DNA of 64,000 nucleotides from Kutzneria chonburiensis (GTDB lineage Bacteria; Actinomycetota; Actinomycetes; Mycobacteriales; Pseudonocardiaceae). The translations under genes and the position numbers were made by a program. Numbering within the stretch: the stretch's first letter is position 1; each line of letters begins with the position of its first letter. Of the stretch, positions 9,390 to 18,215 are shown one piece after another. Below the pieces are notes generated by a model. The model saw only the letters and a program-made list of their open reading frames with translations, made no database searches and was not told the origin of the DNA. The DNA is taken from the NCBI RefSeq assembly GCF_028622115.1, contig NZ_CP097263.1, forward strand, positions 1,674,001 through 1,738,000, written 5' to 3'.

Positions 9390-10934
9390 ATGTCTCTGTC
9401 CCGGCGAACCCTGTTCCGAGGCGCCCTCGCGGCCGGCGGCGGTGTGGTGATGGCGGCGGGCACGGCCACTGCGGCGCCGGGGCTGGTGCGGGCGGGCCGG
9501 CCGGTGTTGACGCACGGGGTGCAGAGCGGCGATGTGCTGGCGGGCCAGGCGACGGTGTGGACCCGTGCGGACCGGCCGTCGAGGATGATGGTGGAGTTCG
9601 GCACGGACCCGACGTTCCGGCGGGCGAGGACGGTGCCGGGGGCGCTGCTGCTGCCGGGGTCGGACTTCACGGGCAAAACGGTGTTGCCGAACCTGCCGGA
9701 CGGCACGGACATCTACTACCGGGTGACACCGGTCGACCTGCACGACAGCTCGCTGGCCGGTGCGCCGGTCCAAGGCCGGCTGCGGACGGTGCCGTGCCGG
9801 GCCAGGGACGTGTCCTTCGTGTGGTCGGGCGACCTGGGCGGGCAGGGCTTCGGCATCGACACGGCCCGCGGCGGCTACCGGATCTTCGAGCAGATGCGCC
9901 GTCTTGACCCGGACTTCTACCTGTGCAACGGCGACAACATCTACGCCGACGACCCGATCGAGCCGACGGTCACGCTGCCGGACGGCACCCTGTGGCGCAA
10001 CATCGTCACGGCGGAGAAGTCGAAGGTCGCGGAGACGCTGGACGAGTTCCGCGGCAACTACAAGTACAACCTGCTGGACGAGAACCTGCGGCGGTTCTAC
10101 GCCGAGGTGGCGCAGATCCAGCAGTGGGACGACCATGAGACGCACAACAACTGGTACCCCGGCGAGATCCTCGACGACCCGCTCTACACCGAGAAGCGGG
10201 TGGACGTGCTGAAGTACCGGGCCCGCCAGGCCTATCACGAGTACGTGCCGATCGATCCGGTGTACGACCGGGAGAACCGGATCTACCGGGTGCTGCACCA
10301 CGGGCCGCTGCTGGACGTGTTCGTGCTGGACATGCGCTGGTACCGGGACGCCAACTCGCCGGACAAGCAGGCGTTCAACGACGGCGGCATTCTCGGCGCC
10401 GAGCAGGCGGCCTGGCTCAAGCGGGAGCTGAAGCGGTCCACGGCCCGCTGGAAGGTGATCTCCAACGACATGCCGCTGTGCGAGGTGGTCGCCGACGCCG
10501 GCGGCAGGTTCGAGGCGGTCTCCCAGGGAGACAACGGAAAGCCGCTCGGCCGTGAGCTCCAGATCGCCGACCTGCTGACGTTCCTCAAGCGCAACCGGAT
10601 CCACAACGTGGTGTGGCTGACCACCGACGTGCACTACACCGCCGCGCACTACTTCGATCCGGACAAAGCCGCCTATCAGGACTTCGATCCCTTCTGGCAG
10701 TTCACTTCCGGCCCGCTCAACGCCGGCGCCTTCCCGCCGGACGCCGTCGACACGACCTTCGGCGCGCAGCAGGTCTTCGTCAAGGCCCCGCCGTACGCCA
10801 ACGCCTCGCCGGCCACCGAGTTCCAGTTCTTCGGCCAGGTGGCGATATCCGCCGAGACCGAGGCGATGACGGTACGGCTGCGCGACAACTCCGGGACCGT
10901 GCTGTGGTCGAAGGAGTTGGGCCCGCGGCGCTGA
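9390..10934 (+). CDS. phoD: Secreted PhoD-type alkaline phosphatase
   Basis: 514 residues. The N-terminus MSLSRRTLFRGALAAGG carries a twin-arginine (SRRTLFRG) export signal. The PhoD family pattern follows: THGVQSGDVLAGQATVWTRA, SFVWSGDLGGQGFG, CNGDNIYADDPIEP, QQWDDHETHNNW and TTDVHYTAAHYF, which include the metal-binding Asp, Asn and His residues. PhoD enzymes are exported monoesterases/diesterases that bind calcium and iron and release phosphate. A GGAGG ribosome site lies six bases before the ATG. It stands alone between the NTPase and the TPR gene. Confidence 0.93.
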   Translation: MSLSRRTLFRGALAAGGGVVMAAGTATAAPGLVRAGRPVLTHGVQSGDVLAGQATVWTRADRPSRMMVEFGTDPTFRRARTVPGALLLPGSDFTGKTVLPNLPDGTDIYYRVTPVDLHDSSLAGAPVQGRLRTVPCRARDVSFVWSGDLGGQGFGIDTARGGYRIFEQMRRLDPDFYLCNGDNIYADDPIEPTVTLPDGTLWRNIVTAEKSKVAETLDEFRGNYKYNLLDENLRRFYAEVAQIQQWDDHETHNNWYPGEILDDPLYTEKRVDVLKYRARQAYHEYVPIDPVYDRENRIYRVLHHGPLLDVFVLDMRWYRDANSPDKQAFNDGGILGAEQAAWLKRELKRSTARWKVISNDMPLCEVVADAGGRFEAVSQGDNGKPLGRELQIADLLTFLKRNRIHNVVWLTTDVHYTAAHYFDPDKAAYQDFDPFWQFTSGPLNAGAFPPDAVDTTFGAQQVFVKAPPYANASPATEFQFFGQVAISAETEAMTVRLRDNSGTVLWSKELGPRR

Positions 10935-10973
10935 CCACCGCTGTTAGGATCCGTCCCAAGGGGAGGGATCACT

Positions 10974-11801
10974 GTGGACTGGACGTTGCACCTGCACAGC
11001 CGGCTGCGCCGCAGCCAGCTGCTGGCCGAACGCAAGACGCAGATCGCCCGGCTGTCGGACAGGCAGCCGTACGTGGCTGAGACGAAGTATCAGCGGTTGG
11101 TCGAGTTGGACCGCCGGCACTTGGGCAACGCCCATCCGGTCACCTTGAACGCCGTGCTGGCGCTGGGCACCTGGCAGCGTTTTCTCGGCCGCTACCAGGA
11201 GGCGGTCGCGATGCTGGACACGGCCGTCCCGCACTACCACCCGGTGCAGCACCGCAACGGCTTGCTCATCGCGCGGGCCGTACGGGCGACGATCCACGCA
11301 CACCTCGGGGAGCGCGCGGAGGCGGAGCGGGACCTGCGCGGGATCGTCGACGAGGCCATGCGGGTGTGGGGTGCCGAAGACCGCGTGACGTTGCATACCC
11401 GGGCGTACCTGGCCGGCGTACTGGCCGACGGCCAAGCCGATGAGGCCGTCACGCACATGGCCGACGTGGTGGCCATCCGCACCCGGTTGTTCGGTCCGGA
11501 CGAGCGGATGACGCTGTGCTCGAGGCACACCTTCGGCATGGTTCTGGTCGCGGCCGGCGAGGTCGACCGGGCTGAGGTCGAGTTCGGCGCGGCGCGCAAC
11601 GACACCGCCGCCGGCCGTTCCTGCAATCTGATCTGCGAGCACGGCGAGGCGGCCATCGCCGCCGCCCGTGGCCAGCGCGACGTCGCCATCCGCGGCTACG
11701 AGTCGGTGATCCGCGGCTGGACCGACTACCTGGGCCCGGACACTCCACGCGCGGAGGACCCTCGGAAGGACCTCGCGGAACTCACTGGCTCGGCGTCGTA
11801 G
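10974..11801 (+). CDS. Tetratricopeptide-repeat protein
   Basis: 275 residues made of TPR-like helical pairs, for example YQRLVELDRRHLGNAHPVTL, GRYQEAVAMLDTAVPHYHP and GERAEAERDLRGIVDEAMRV. It resembles the TPR_12 repeats found in many actinomycete regulatory or scaffold proteins. No enzymatic motif or signal peptide is visible. The GTG start is preceded by AAGGGGAGGG. The HEAT-repeat gene follows within about ten bases, so the two are probably co-transcribed. Confidence 0.75.
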   Translation: MDWTLHLHSRLRRSQLLAERKTQIARLSDRQPYVAETKYQRLVELDRRHLGNAHPVTLNAVLALGTWQRFLGRYQEAVAMLDTAVPHYHPVQHRNGLLIARAVRATIHAHLGERAEAERDLRGIVDEAMRVWGAEDRVTLHTRAYLAGVLADGQADEAVTHMADVVAIRTRLFGPDERMTLCSRHTFGMVLVAAGEVDRAEVEFGAARNDTAAGRSCNLICEHGEAAIAAARGQRDVAIRGYESVIRGWTDYLGPDTPRAEDPRKDLAELTGSAS

Positions 11802-11811
11802 AGTGCACGGC

Positions 11812-13770
11812 ATGGGGGACATCCTCGACGACGTCGACTGGTCGAAGCTCAGACACCTCAACGGCACCGCGACCGATCTGCCGGAGTTGCTGCGGGCCTG
11901 CGCCAGCCGGAATCCGGACACGGCGCTGGCCGCGATCGGCGAGTTGTACGACAAGCTGCACCACGAGGGCTGGGAAGTCACCTCGGCGGGGGCGGCGGCG
12001 CTGCCGTGGCTGGCCGAGCTGGCCACCACCTTCACCACGCGCCACCGGAAACGCGTGGTCGAGCTGCTCGAGTACCAGGCTCGTGCGGCCATGGAGTCGC
12101 CGTCGGGCATGGTGGCCGAGGGCTGGTGGCCGGCCCTGGACGTGGCGCGGCCGAAGTTGTTGGCCCTGCTGGACGATCAGGATCCGGTGGTGCGGCGGAA
12201 GGCCACGCTGCTGGTGGCCGACGGTATCCATCATCCGGAGGCGATCGCCGCGCTGCGGCACCGGCTGGCGGTCGAGAACGACCGGGTGACCAAGGCCGAC
12301 GTCGTGCTGGCCCTCGGTGCGGCGTATTCGTGGTCGGGGGATGAGGGTGCGCACGCCGATCTCATCGCGCTGCTGCGGGACGAGGACCTCCAGTACCGGC
12401 TGGCCGCCGTGCACGCGCTGGCCAACACGCACCCGGCTGTCGCCGCCGAGAACGTCGAATCCGTGGTCAAGGCGCTGATGGACTCGGGGGTGGCGCTGTG
12501 GGCGCTGTCCGAGTGGATCGACGGCGAGCCGTCCGTGATGGTGAACTACACGCGGCACCTGTTGGTCGGCCATCCCGCCGCCGCGGCGGTGCTGGAGTCC
12601 GCTTTCGACCGCCGCGCCGCCCGGTTGGCGGAGGATCGCGCGCGGGCCGAAGTGGTGCTCCCGCGCGAGATTGCACCGGATCTGGCCGCGCGGGCAGCGA
12701 CAGTGGCCAACGCCGTGCGGGTGTTCAGCGAGTGGCGCAAGGCCGATGCGGTCCTGCCGCTCGTGGGGGCATGCCTCGACGACGATGACCCCACGGTCCG
12801 TTATCGCGCGGCGGCGCTGCTGGCCTGTCTTGGCCGGCAGGCCGCGCAGTACGTTGACCAGTTGTTGGCGCTGAGCAGCGATTCGACGCCGTACGACCAG
12901 TGGAAGGGCATCACTGTCGGCGACGCCGCGGTGTGGGCGTTGGCCCGGCAGGGACATCCGGGCTGTCTACCGGCACTCGTGGAGCGGCTGTCCGGGGACC
13001 GGCTGGGGTTCGACGTGGCCCATGCGTACTTCGGGCGGGAGGTGCACCGGCTGGCCCAACCCGCCCTGAGCGATATTCTGATTCCGTTGCGGGACAACGC
13101 TGACGTGTTGCTGGGGCCGGTGGTTGCGCGGCGCGATCGGCCCTTTGCCCCGCAGCTGTGCGAGATCGTGGCCGCGTGGGAATCGGCGGAAGCACTGCCG
13201 GTGCTGGTGGACATGTTGGCGGAGGGCAAGCTGCGGCCGTTGGCGGCGAAGGCGATCGGGGCGATCGGCGTCGATGCCGCGGGTGCAGCGGATGCGTTGC
13301 GGGCCAATGCTTCTGAGCCGGCGGTGGCGTGGGCGCTCTGGCGCACCGGGGTCGATCGGGATCGCGGCATCGCCGAGCTCACCGGGCAGGTGAAAGACGC
13401 GGCGACGCTGGCGTTGGTGGCTGATCTTGGTGCCGATGCGGCGGGATGTGTTGACGCCGTAAGGGAGTTGGCCGAATCGGCGGACGATCGGGTTCGGGTC
13501 GAGGCGGTTCACGCCCTGTGGCGGATTACGGGTGAACGGCGCACAGCGGTGCTGGCCGACCTGGCGGAGCCGTCGCGGCCGGGGCAGATCTCGGCGGCGG
13601 GGATTGTCGCGCTGCGACACCTTGCGGCGATGGGGGAGCCGGACGATCGGGTTCAAGCGATCGCACGATCCATTGTGGACAGTGCGAGGAGGATTGCCTG
13701 TCACGGCGGCTGGCGGGCCTTCACGGAGGACGAGGAAATCCGGGCCGTGGCAACGAAAATTCTGGGCTGA
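11812..13770 (+). CDS. HEAT-repeat protein
   Basis: About 652 residues of repeating alpha-helical pairs of HEAT/armadillo type, such as DQDPVVRRKATLLVADGIHH, DEDLQYRLAAVHALANTHPA and DDDDPTVRYRAAALLACLGR. It is likely a cytosolic scaffold; no catalytic motif is visible. I prefer the ATG at 11812; a GTG at 11803 is also possible. It probably shares a transcript with the TPR gene and ends at a strong hairpin facing the convergent peptidase gene. Confidence 0.75.
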   Translation: MGDILDDVDWSKLRHLNGTATDLPELLRACASRNPDTALAAIGELYDKLHHEGWEVTSAGAAALPWLAELATTFTTRHRKRVVELLEYQARAAMESPSGMVAEGWWPALDVARPKLLALLDDQDPVVRRKATLLVADGIHHPEAIAALRHRLAVENDRVTKADVVLALGAAYSWSGDEGAHADLIALLRDEDLQYRLAAVHALANTHPAVAAENVESVVKALMDSGVALWALSEWIDGEPSVMVNYTRHLLVGHPAAAAVLESAFDRRAARLAEDRARAEVVLPREIAPDLAARAATVANAVRVFSEWRKADAVLPLVGACLDDDDPTVRYRAAALLACLGRQAAQYVDQLLALSSDSTPYDQWKGITVGDAAVWALARQGHPGCLPALVERLSGDRLGFDVAHAYFGREVHRLAQPALSDILIPLRDNADVLLGPVVARRDRPFAPQLCEIVAAWESAEALPVLVDMLAEGKLRPLAAKAIGAIGVDAAGAADALRANASEPAVAWALWRTGVDRDRGIAELTGQVKDAATLALVADLGADAAGCVDAVRELAESADDRVRVEAVHALWRITGERRTAVLADLAEPSRPGQISAAGIVALRHLAAMGEPDDRVQAIARSIVDSARRIACHGGWRAFTEDEEIRAVATKILG

Positions 13771-13800
13771 CCGGCCCGCCGGGGGAATCCGGCGGGCCGG
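13771..13800. terminator. Bidirectional hairpin terminator
   Basis: A perfect 12-base stem, CCGGCCCGCCGG and CCGGCGGGCCGG, with a six-base loop GGGAAT lies exactly between two convergent genes (stop at 13770, stop at 13809). There is no T-tract, which is common for actinomycete terminators. Confidence 0.75.
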
Positions 13801-13808
13801 TCGGTGTG

Positions 13809-15368
13809 TCAGAACGGCTTCTGGTCGATCGGGCAGGTGGTGCCCTCGGCCGGCAGCACGCCGGAGATCAGGTAGGCGCGCTTGGCCTTCTCGGCGCAGG
13901 TGCTGTGCACGTACATGGTGCTGTGGCCGGAGCCCTCGACCACCAACAGCCGCGCCCGGGACAGCTCGGCGATGCCGTCCTTGGCGCCCTTCAACGGTGT
14001 CGACGGGTCGAACCGGCTGTTGATCACCAAGATCGGCGCGGCGGTGACTCGGTTCCACGGACCCCGGTAGGGCTGCACGGCCCGCTGCGGCCAATAGGCG
14101 CAGGACATCATGTCGAACACGCCGATCCGGCCGAAGTACGGCACCCGCTGGTCCTCGCTGACCGCCAGCGCGCTGTAGGTCGACTCCGAAGTGGGCACGG
14201 TGCTGTCGCCGCACTGGATGGCGTTGAACGCCTCGGCGGAATTGCCCAGGTACGGCTCGCCCTTCGGCTTGGCGGCGAACGACGTCACGCCGCTGGCCAC
14301 GTACAACTGTTGCAGCACAACGGCATTGTCCTTCCAGTTCTCCGGCTTGGCCAGATCGCCGGCCAGGTTGACCACCGCCGAGTAGCTGAAGGTGCTGGTC
14401 GTGCCATCGGCATTGGTCACGGTGATCGGGTGCTGCCGGGCCCGATCGGCCAGCGTGCGCCACTTGGCGTGCACGTCGCCGTCGGAGAAGGCGCAGTTCG
14501 GCCCGGCGGCGGCGCACTGGGTGAGGAAAGACTCGAAGGTCTCGGCGATCCCGGTGGCCACGTCCTGCCGGGTGTCCACCGGCAGCGTGCTGCCGGCGTT
14601 GCCGTGCCCGGTGGCGCTGCCCTGGAAGTCCATCGTGCCGTCCATCACCAGCGCGCGAACCCTTGCGGGGAACAGGTTTGCGTAGATCGCGCCGATGTGG
14701 GTGCCGTACGAGATGCCGTGATAGGTCAGCTTGGCGTCACCGACGGCCCGCCGCAGCAGGTCGATGTCACGGGCGGTGTTGACGCTGTTCATGTACGGCA
14801 GCAGCGCGCCGGCCTGCTGCTGGCAGCGGTCGGCGAGATCCTTGGAGGCACGGTAGAAGGCGGCCTCGCCGCTGGGATCACCAGGCATCTCCGGGAACGA
14901 CGCGAAATACTGCTGCTGCTCGGCGCTGGTCGTGAAGCAGCGCACCGCGGTGCTGTGGCTGACTGCCCGCGGATCCCACGACACCAGGTCGAACCGGGAG
15001 CGCAGCTCGTCGGAGAACAGCCAGGGCCACTTGGCCCGCTGCCGCAGTCTGTCCACACCGGACGGTCCGGGCCCGCCGAAGTTGACGAACAGCGTGCCGA
15101 TCCGGTGCGTCGGGTCGCTCGCCGGCAGCTTGATCAGGGCGAGGTCGATCTTCGAGCCGTACGGGTTGGCGTAGTCCAGCGGCACACCGGCGGTGGCGCA
15201 CTGGAAGCCGTCGGCGCAGTCGGACCAGGTCAGCGTCGGTGTCGGCGCGCGGTCGGCCAGCACGTCGGAGCCGTCCGCGGTGGCGGTGGCCGTCGCCGGC
15301 ACCAGGCCGAGACCGCAGGCCAGCGCCGCAGCGACGGCCCCGATGCGTCGCCTCAGGGTAAAAGGCAC
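13809..15368 (-). CDS. Secreted alpha/beta-hydrolase, tripeptidyl aminopeptidase (TAP/SlpD-like)
   Basis: 519 residues with an N-terminal signal peptide (LRRRIGAVAAALACGLGLVP) ending near ATATATA. The nucleophile elbow is GISYGTHIG, with the acid in NSRFDPSTPLKG and the histidine in VVEGSGHSTMYVHSTC. The oxyanion segment FVNFGGPGPSGVD and a C-terminal TAP-like domain with paired cysteines fit the Streptomyces tripeptidyl aminopeptidase family, which removes N-terminal tripeptides from secreted proteins. The GTG start has a GGAG site. It is monocistronic, ending at the 13771-13800 hairpin. Confidence 0.9.
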   Translation of the reverse strand: MPFTLRRRIGAVAAALACGLGLVPATATATADGSDVLADRAPTPTLTWSDCADGFQCATAGVPLDYANPYGSKIDLALIKLPASDPTHRIGTLFVNFGGPGPSGVDRLRQRAKWPWLFSDELRSRFDLVSWDPRAVSHSTAVRCFTTSAEQQQYFASFPEMPGDPSGEAAFYRASKDLADRCQQQAGALLPYMNSVNTARDIDLLRRAVGDAKLTYHGISYGTHIGAIYANLFPARVRALVMDGTMDFQGSATGHGNAGSTLPVDTRQDVATGIAETFESFLTQCAAAGPNCAFSDGDVHAKWRTLADRARQHPITVTNADGTTSTFSYSAVVNLAGDLAKPENWKDNAVVLQQLYVASGVTSFAAKPKGEPYLGNSAEAFNAIQCGDSTVPTSESTYSALAVSEDQRVPYFGRIGVFDMMSCAYWPQRAVQPYRGPWNRVTAAPILVINSRFDPSTPLKGAKDGIAELSRARLLVVEGSGHSTMYVHSTCAEKAKRAYLISGVLPAEGTTCPIDQKPF

Positions 15369-15432
15369 CTCAAGATCTCCTCACGGTCGTTTTCCTTTTG
15401 ACGCCGTGAGAAGGTCCGAGGTTGTAGAAGAG

Positions 15433-15516
15433 TCACGCCCCCGAGGAGTGGTCGGGCACGTCGAAATCGTCGAAACCGGCCAGCGTGGCCACGTCCCGCA
15501 TGGTCGGCCGGGTCAC
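15433..15516 (-). pseudogene. LacI-family regulator remnant (27 codons)
   Basis: A short frame starts at a GTG that overlaps the stop of the kinase gene (GTGA). It reads TRPTMRDVATLAG, the first helices of a LacI DNA-binding domain, and runs directly into FDDFDVPDHSSGA, which resembles the C-terminal GFDD segment of LacI proteins. Most of the gene has been deleted in frame. It is a scar of the regulator that once accompanied the kinase. Confidence 0.5.
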
Positions 15517-16364
15517 TGCGCCGGCACTCCCTGGGAAATCGTTGCCCACCAGGCCGCCCCGAGCAGGGCGGCGTCGGCCGGTCGGCTGGCCGGCCGTAGC
15601 TCGACCCCGGCCGGCAGGCCGACACGCAACGGCCCCTCGACCAGATCCCAGGACGCCGCGATGGACCCGCCGACGACCACCACCGTCGCGTCGAACGTGG
15701 TGAGCCACGGCCAGATCGTCGTACCGAGGGCGCGAAAGGCGTTGTCCAGCACCGACTTCGCGTGACCATCGCCGCCACGGGCCCGTTCCGCGATGACGTG
15801 CACGTCCGGGCCGTCGGTCTCGTAGGCAGCGCGGATTGCCCGCCGCGACACGGTTTCCTCCAGCGGTCGCCCCTGGAACTGCAACAGGTGCGCACTGCCG
15901 TCCGGCGGCACCAGCGGGCCGTCGTTCACCGGCATGCCGCGGTCGAGGAACGCCGAACCGACGCCGGTGCCCAGCGTGAGGCACACCGCGCGCGAATGTC
16001 CCGCTGCCGCACCGGAAACGTACTCGCCGATGCCGAACGCGTCGGCGTCGTTGAGGAAACGCAGCGTCGGCGACGGCAGCCGGCGGCCCAGCTCGGCCCC
16101 GACGTCCACGCCATACAGCGCGTCGAACTTGCCGACGTCGTGGAACAGGCCGATGCCCGCGGCGTAGTCGAACGGCCCCGGCACCGCGACACCCCACCGC
16201 GTCCCGGGCCGGACGTCCAGCGTGGTTGCCGCGGCGGCAATGCCGTCGAGGATCTCCGTCGCGCTGCCGTCGGCCGGCAGCGGCAGCCGCGCGGCGGTCT
16301 CCACCGCCGCGTCGGCGACCAGCGCGGCCGTGACATGTGTGCCGCCGACTTCCAGCACGGGCAC
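15513..16364 (-). CDS. ROK-family sugar kinase
   Basis: 283 residues. It has the N-terminal phosphate-binding motif LEVGGTHVTAALV, the sugar-site segment FLNDADAFGIGEY and the second ATP motif LTLGTGVGSAFLDRG, as in ROK glucokinases and related kinases. The cysteine-rich zinc motif of classical ROK proteins is not evident. I start at GTG 16364, downstream of a GGAGGAG site; a longer upstream frame runs into the tail of another gene. It sits between remnants of a LacI regulator and an MFS sugar transporter, so it is probably the survivor of a broken sugar operon. Confidence 0.8.
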   Translation of the reverse strand: MPVLEVGGTHVTAALVADAAVETAARLPLPADGSATEILDGIAAAATTLDVRPGTRWGVAVPGPFDYAAGIGLFHDVGKFDALYGVDVGAELGRRLPSPTLRFLNDADAFGIGEYVSGAAAGHSRAVCLTLGTGVGSAFLDRGMPVNDGPLVPPDGSAHLLQFQGRPLEETVSRRAIRAAYETDGPDVHVIAERARGGDGHAKSVLDNAFRALGTTIWPWLTTFDATVVVVGGSIAASWDLVEGPLRVGLPAGVELRPASRPADAALLGAAWWATISQGVPAQ

Positions 16365-16387
16365 CGCTTCCAATGGCTCCTCCGAGG

Positions 16388-16516
16388 TCAGCGCATCGCT
16401 CGAAAGGTACCGGCCCGCAGCGTGTGCTCGATGTCTTCGACGCTTCGCCCGCGTGTCTCGGGCCCGAAGCGCTGCACGAAAGCGAAGTCTATGGCGTTGA
16501 TCACGGCGAACAGCCA
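16388..16516 (-). pseudogene. MFS sugar transporter C-terminal remnant
   Basis: Forty-two codons read WLFAVINAIDFAFV then RFGPETRGRSVEDIE and a stop. PETRGRS-EDIE is the hallmark C-terminal motif of MFS sugar porters, which are normally about 450 residues. The remnant begins exactly at the stop codon of the oxidoreductase gene, so a deletion joined the two. It reads in the same direction as the kinase. Confidence 0.75.
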
Positions 16517-17430
16517 TCACGGTCGGTCCGCGGCCACCTCGATGATCGTCTTCCCACGGCGGCGACCGGCGAAGGCGTCGGCCGCCTCGGCCAGTGGGCG
16601 CACATCGCCAACGAGGACCCGAAGCCGGCCGTCACGCACTCGCTGAGCCAACTCCGTCAGCTGGGCACGGTCGGCCTCGACCACGAAGAACACGGCACGC
16701 CCGTCCTTGGGGTGCTCCGCGGGCGGGGCGGCGATGGTGACCACGGTGCCGCCGGGGCGGACGAGCGCGGTCGACCGGGCCAGGACGGAGCCGCCGATGA
16801 CGTCGAAGAGCACGTCGACCTCGCCGGTCGGCGGATCGGCGGCCAAGTCCCGAAACTCCTGCGCGCCAAGGCCGAGCACGACCTCACGGTCGGCCGCACG
16901 GCCGGTGCCGATGACGTGTGCGCCGACCTCGCGGGCCAGCTGCACGGCGATCGACCCGACGCCGCCGGCCGCCCCGTGGATCAACACGGTCTGGCCGGCG
17001 ACCAGCCCGGCATGCACGAACAGGCCCTGCCACGCGGTCAGCCCCGAGATCGGCAGCGCGGCGGCGACGGTGTGGTCGATGTCGGATGCTAGCGGCGCTA
17101 GATTTCGAGCCTCCACGGCGGTGAACTCGGCCAGGGTGCCGTCCGAGCCCAGTCGGCGAGGCCGAAAACGCGCTGGCCGACGGTCAGTCCGGTGGTGCCG
17201 TAGCCCAGGTCGGCGACTACGCCGGACAGCTCGTGCCCGGGCACGCTCGGCGTGCGGTCGCGGCCGGCCCGGTCGGTCCAGGTGGCGGGCCAGTCGAGCT
17301 CGCCGGGTGTGAAGCCGGCCGCGTGCACGCGCACGATCACGTCGTTCTCGGCGGCATGCGGGTACGGCAGGTCGGTCAGCGTGAACCCGGCGACACCGGC
17401 CTCACGGTCGCGGACGGTGATTGCTCGCAT
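16517..17430 (-). pseudogene. Zinc-type alcohol dehydrogenase / quinone oxidoreductase, frameshifted
   Basis: Medium-chain dehydrogenase of about 304 residues in two frames. The first frame starts at ATG 17430 (MRAITVRDREAGVAGFTLTD) and has the GroES-like domain (VPGHELSGVVADLGYGTTGL, VGQRVFGLADWAR). One base appears missing near 17143-17145: the expected continuation DGTLAEFTAVEARNLAPLAS is in the next frame. That frame has the nucleotide fold (VLIHGAAGGVGSIAVQLARE). No structural zinc cysteines are seen, as in NADPH:quinone reductases. Its 3' end is fused to an MFS scar, so true decay is plausible; a sequencing slip is the alternative. Confidence 0.75.
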
Positions 17431-17441
17431 TTCGGCTCCCG

Positions 17442-18080
17442 TCAGCTCGGCCAGGCCGAGCCGAGCATACGCTCGACCGTCCGAACGCGCTGAAAACCCG
17501 GGACGAAGTGCTCGAGCACATCGGCGTTGATGGTGCCGTACGTGCTGTCCGGCCGGTGCTTCTGGCCGGCGACATAGGCGGCCAGGAACTCGTTCTTGAA
17601 ATCGCCGCGCGGGTGCTCGGCGAGGATTTCCGCCACCTGAGACGGGTCCAACGCATCCAAGCCGACACCGATCACGTCGGTGGCGACACCGAGATACAGA
17701 CTGGCGATCTCCGGACCCATCCGGTGCGGAATTCCCGGAGTCGTGTGCAGGGCGATCGCCGTCCACACGGTGTCGGCCGCCTCGGCGGAGAAACCATGCT
17801 CCAACAGGAACTTCCGCCCGTGATCGGCGCCGTCGACCTCGAACCGCTGCTCCACGTCGGAAAAGGGTGTGGTCAACCCGGTGTCGTGGAACAGGGCGGC
17901 CAGACAGAGCAGTTCCGGGTCCGGCTCGATGCCGAGGCGGCTGGCGTGGATCTGGGCAAACAGGAATACGCGGCGCGAGTGGTGGTAGATGAGCGGGCTG
18001 GTCGTCTGCTCGATGAGCCGGGTCGCCTCGGCGACGGCCGCGGTGTCGGGAACCTCCACACCCGCGATGACCTCTGACAT
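17442..18080 (-). CDS. HD-domain metal-dependent hydrolase, cyanamide hydratase-like
   Basis: 212 residues. The HD signature is present: His in LIYHHSRRVFLFAQ, the HD pair in LAALFHDTGLTTPF, and further ligands in DGADHGRKFLLEHG and TAIALHTTPGIPHRMGPE. The spacing fits the small HD family that includes cyanamide hydratase and related hydrolases. It is eleven bases upstream of the quinone-oxidoreductase start, likely the same transcript, and diverges from the GlxA-type regulator, which may control it (inference from position). Confidence 0.8.
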   Translation of the reverse strand: MSEVIAGVEVPDTAAVAEATRLIEQTTSPLIYHHSRRVFLFAQIHASRLGIEPDPELLCLAALFHDTGLTTPFSDVEQRFEVDGADHGRKFLLEHGFSAEAADTVWTAIALHTTPGIPHRMGPEIASLYLGVATDVIGVGLDALDPSQVAEILAEHPRGDFKNEFLAAYVAGQKHRPDSTYGTINADVLEHFVPGFQRVRTVERMLGSAWPS

Positions 18081-18215
18081 GGCTTCCGCTCTTTCCGGTG
18101 GTGTTTTCCTTCCTTTCCAGCATGCCGCTGTCCGGTTGTCCGGTGCCGCTGTCCGTCAGCCACGAATCCCACCGATGAGGACATATTCCCGCTGAGCGGT
18201 GACGGTGTGCTACGA

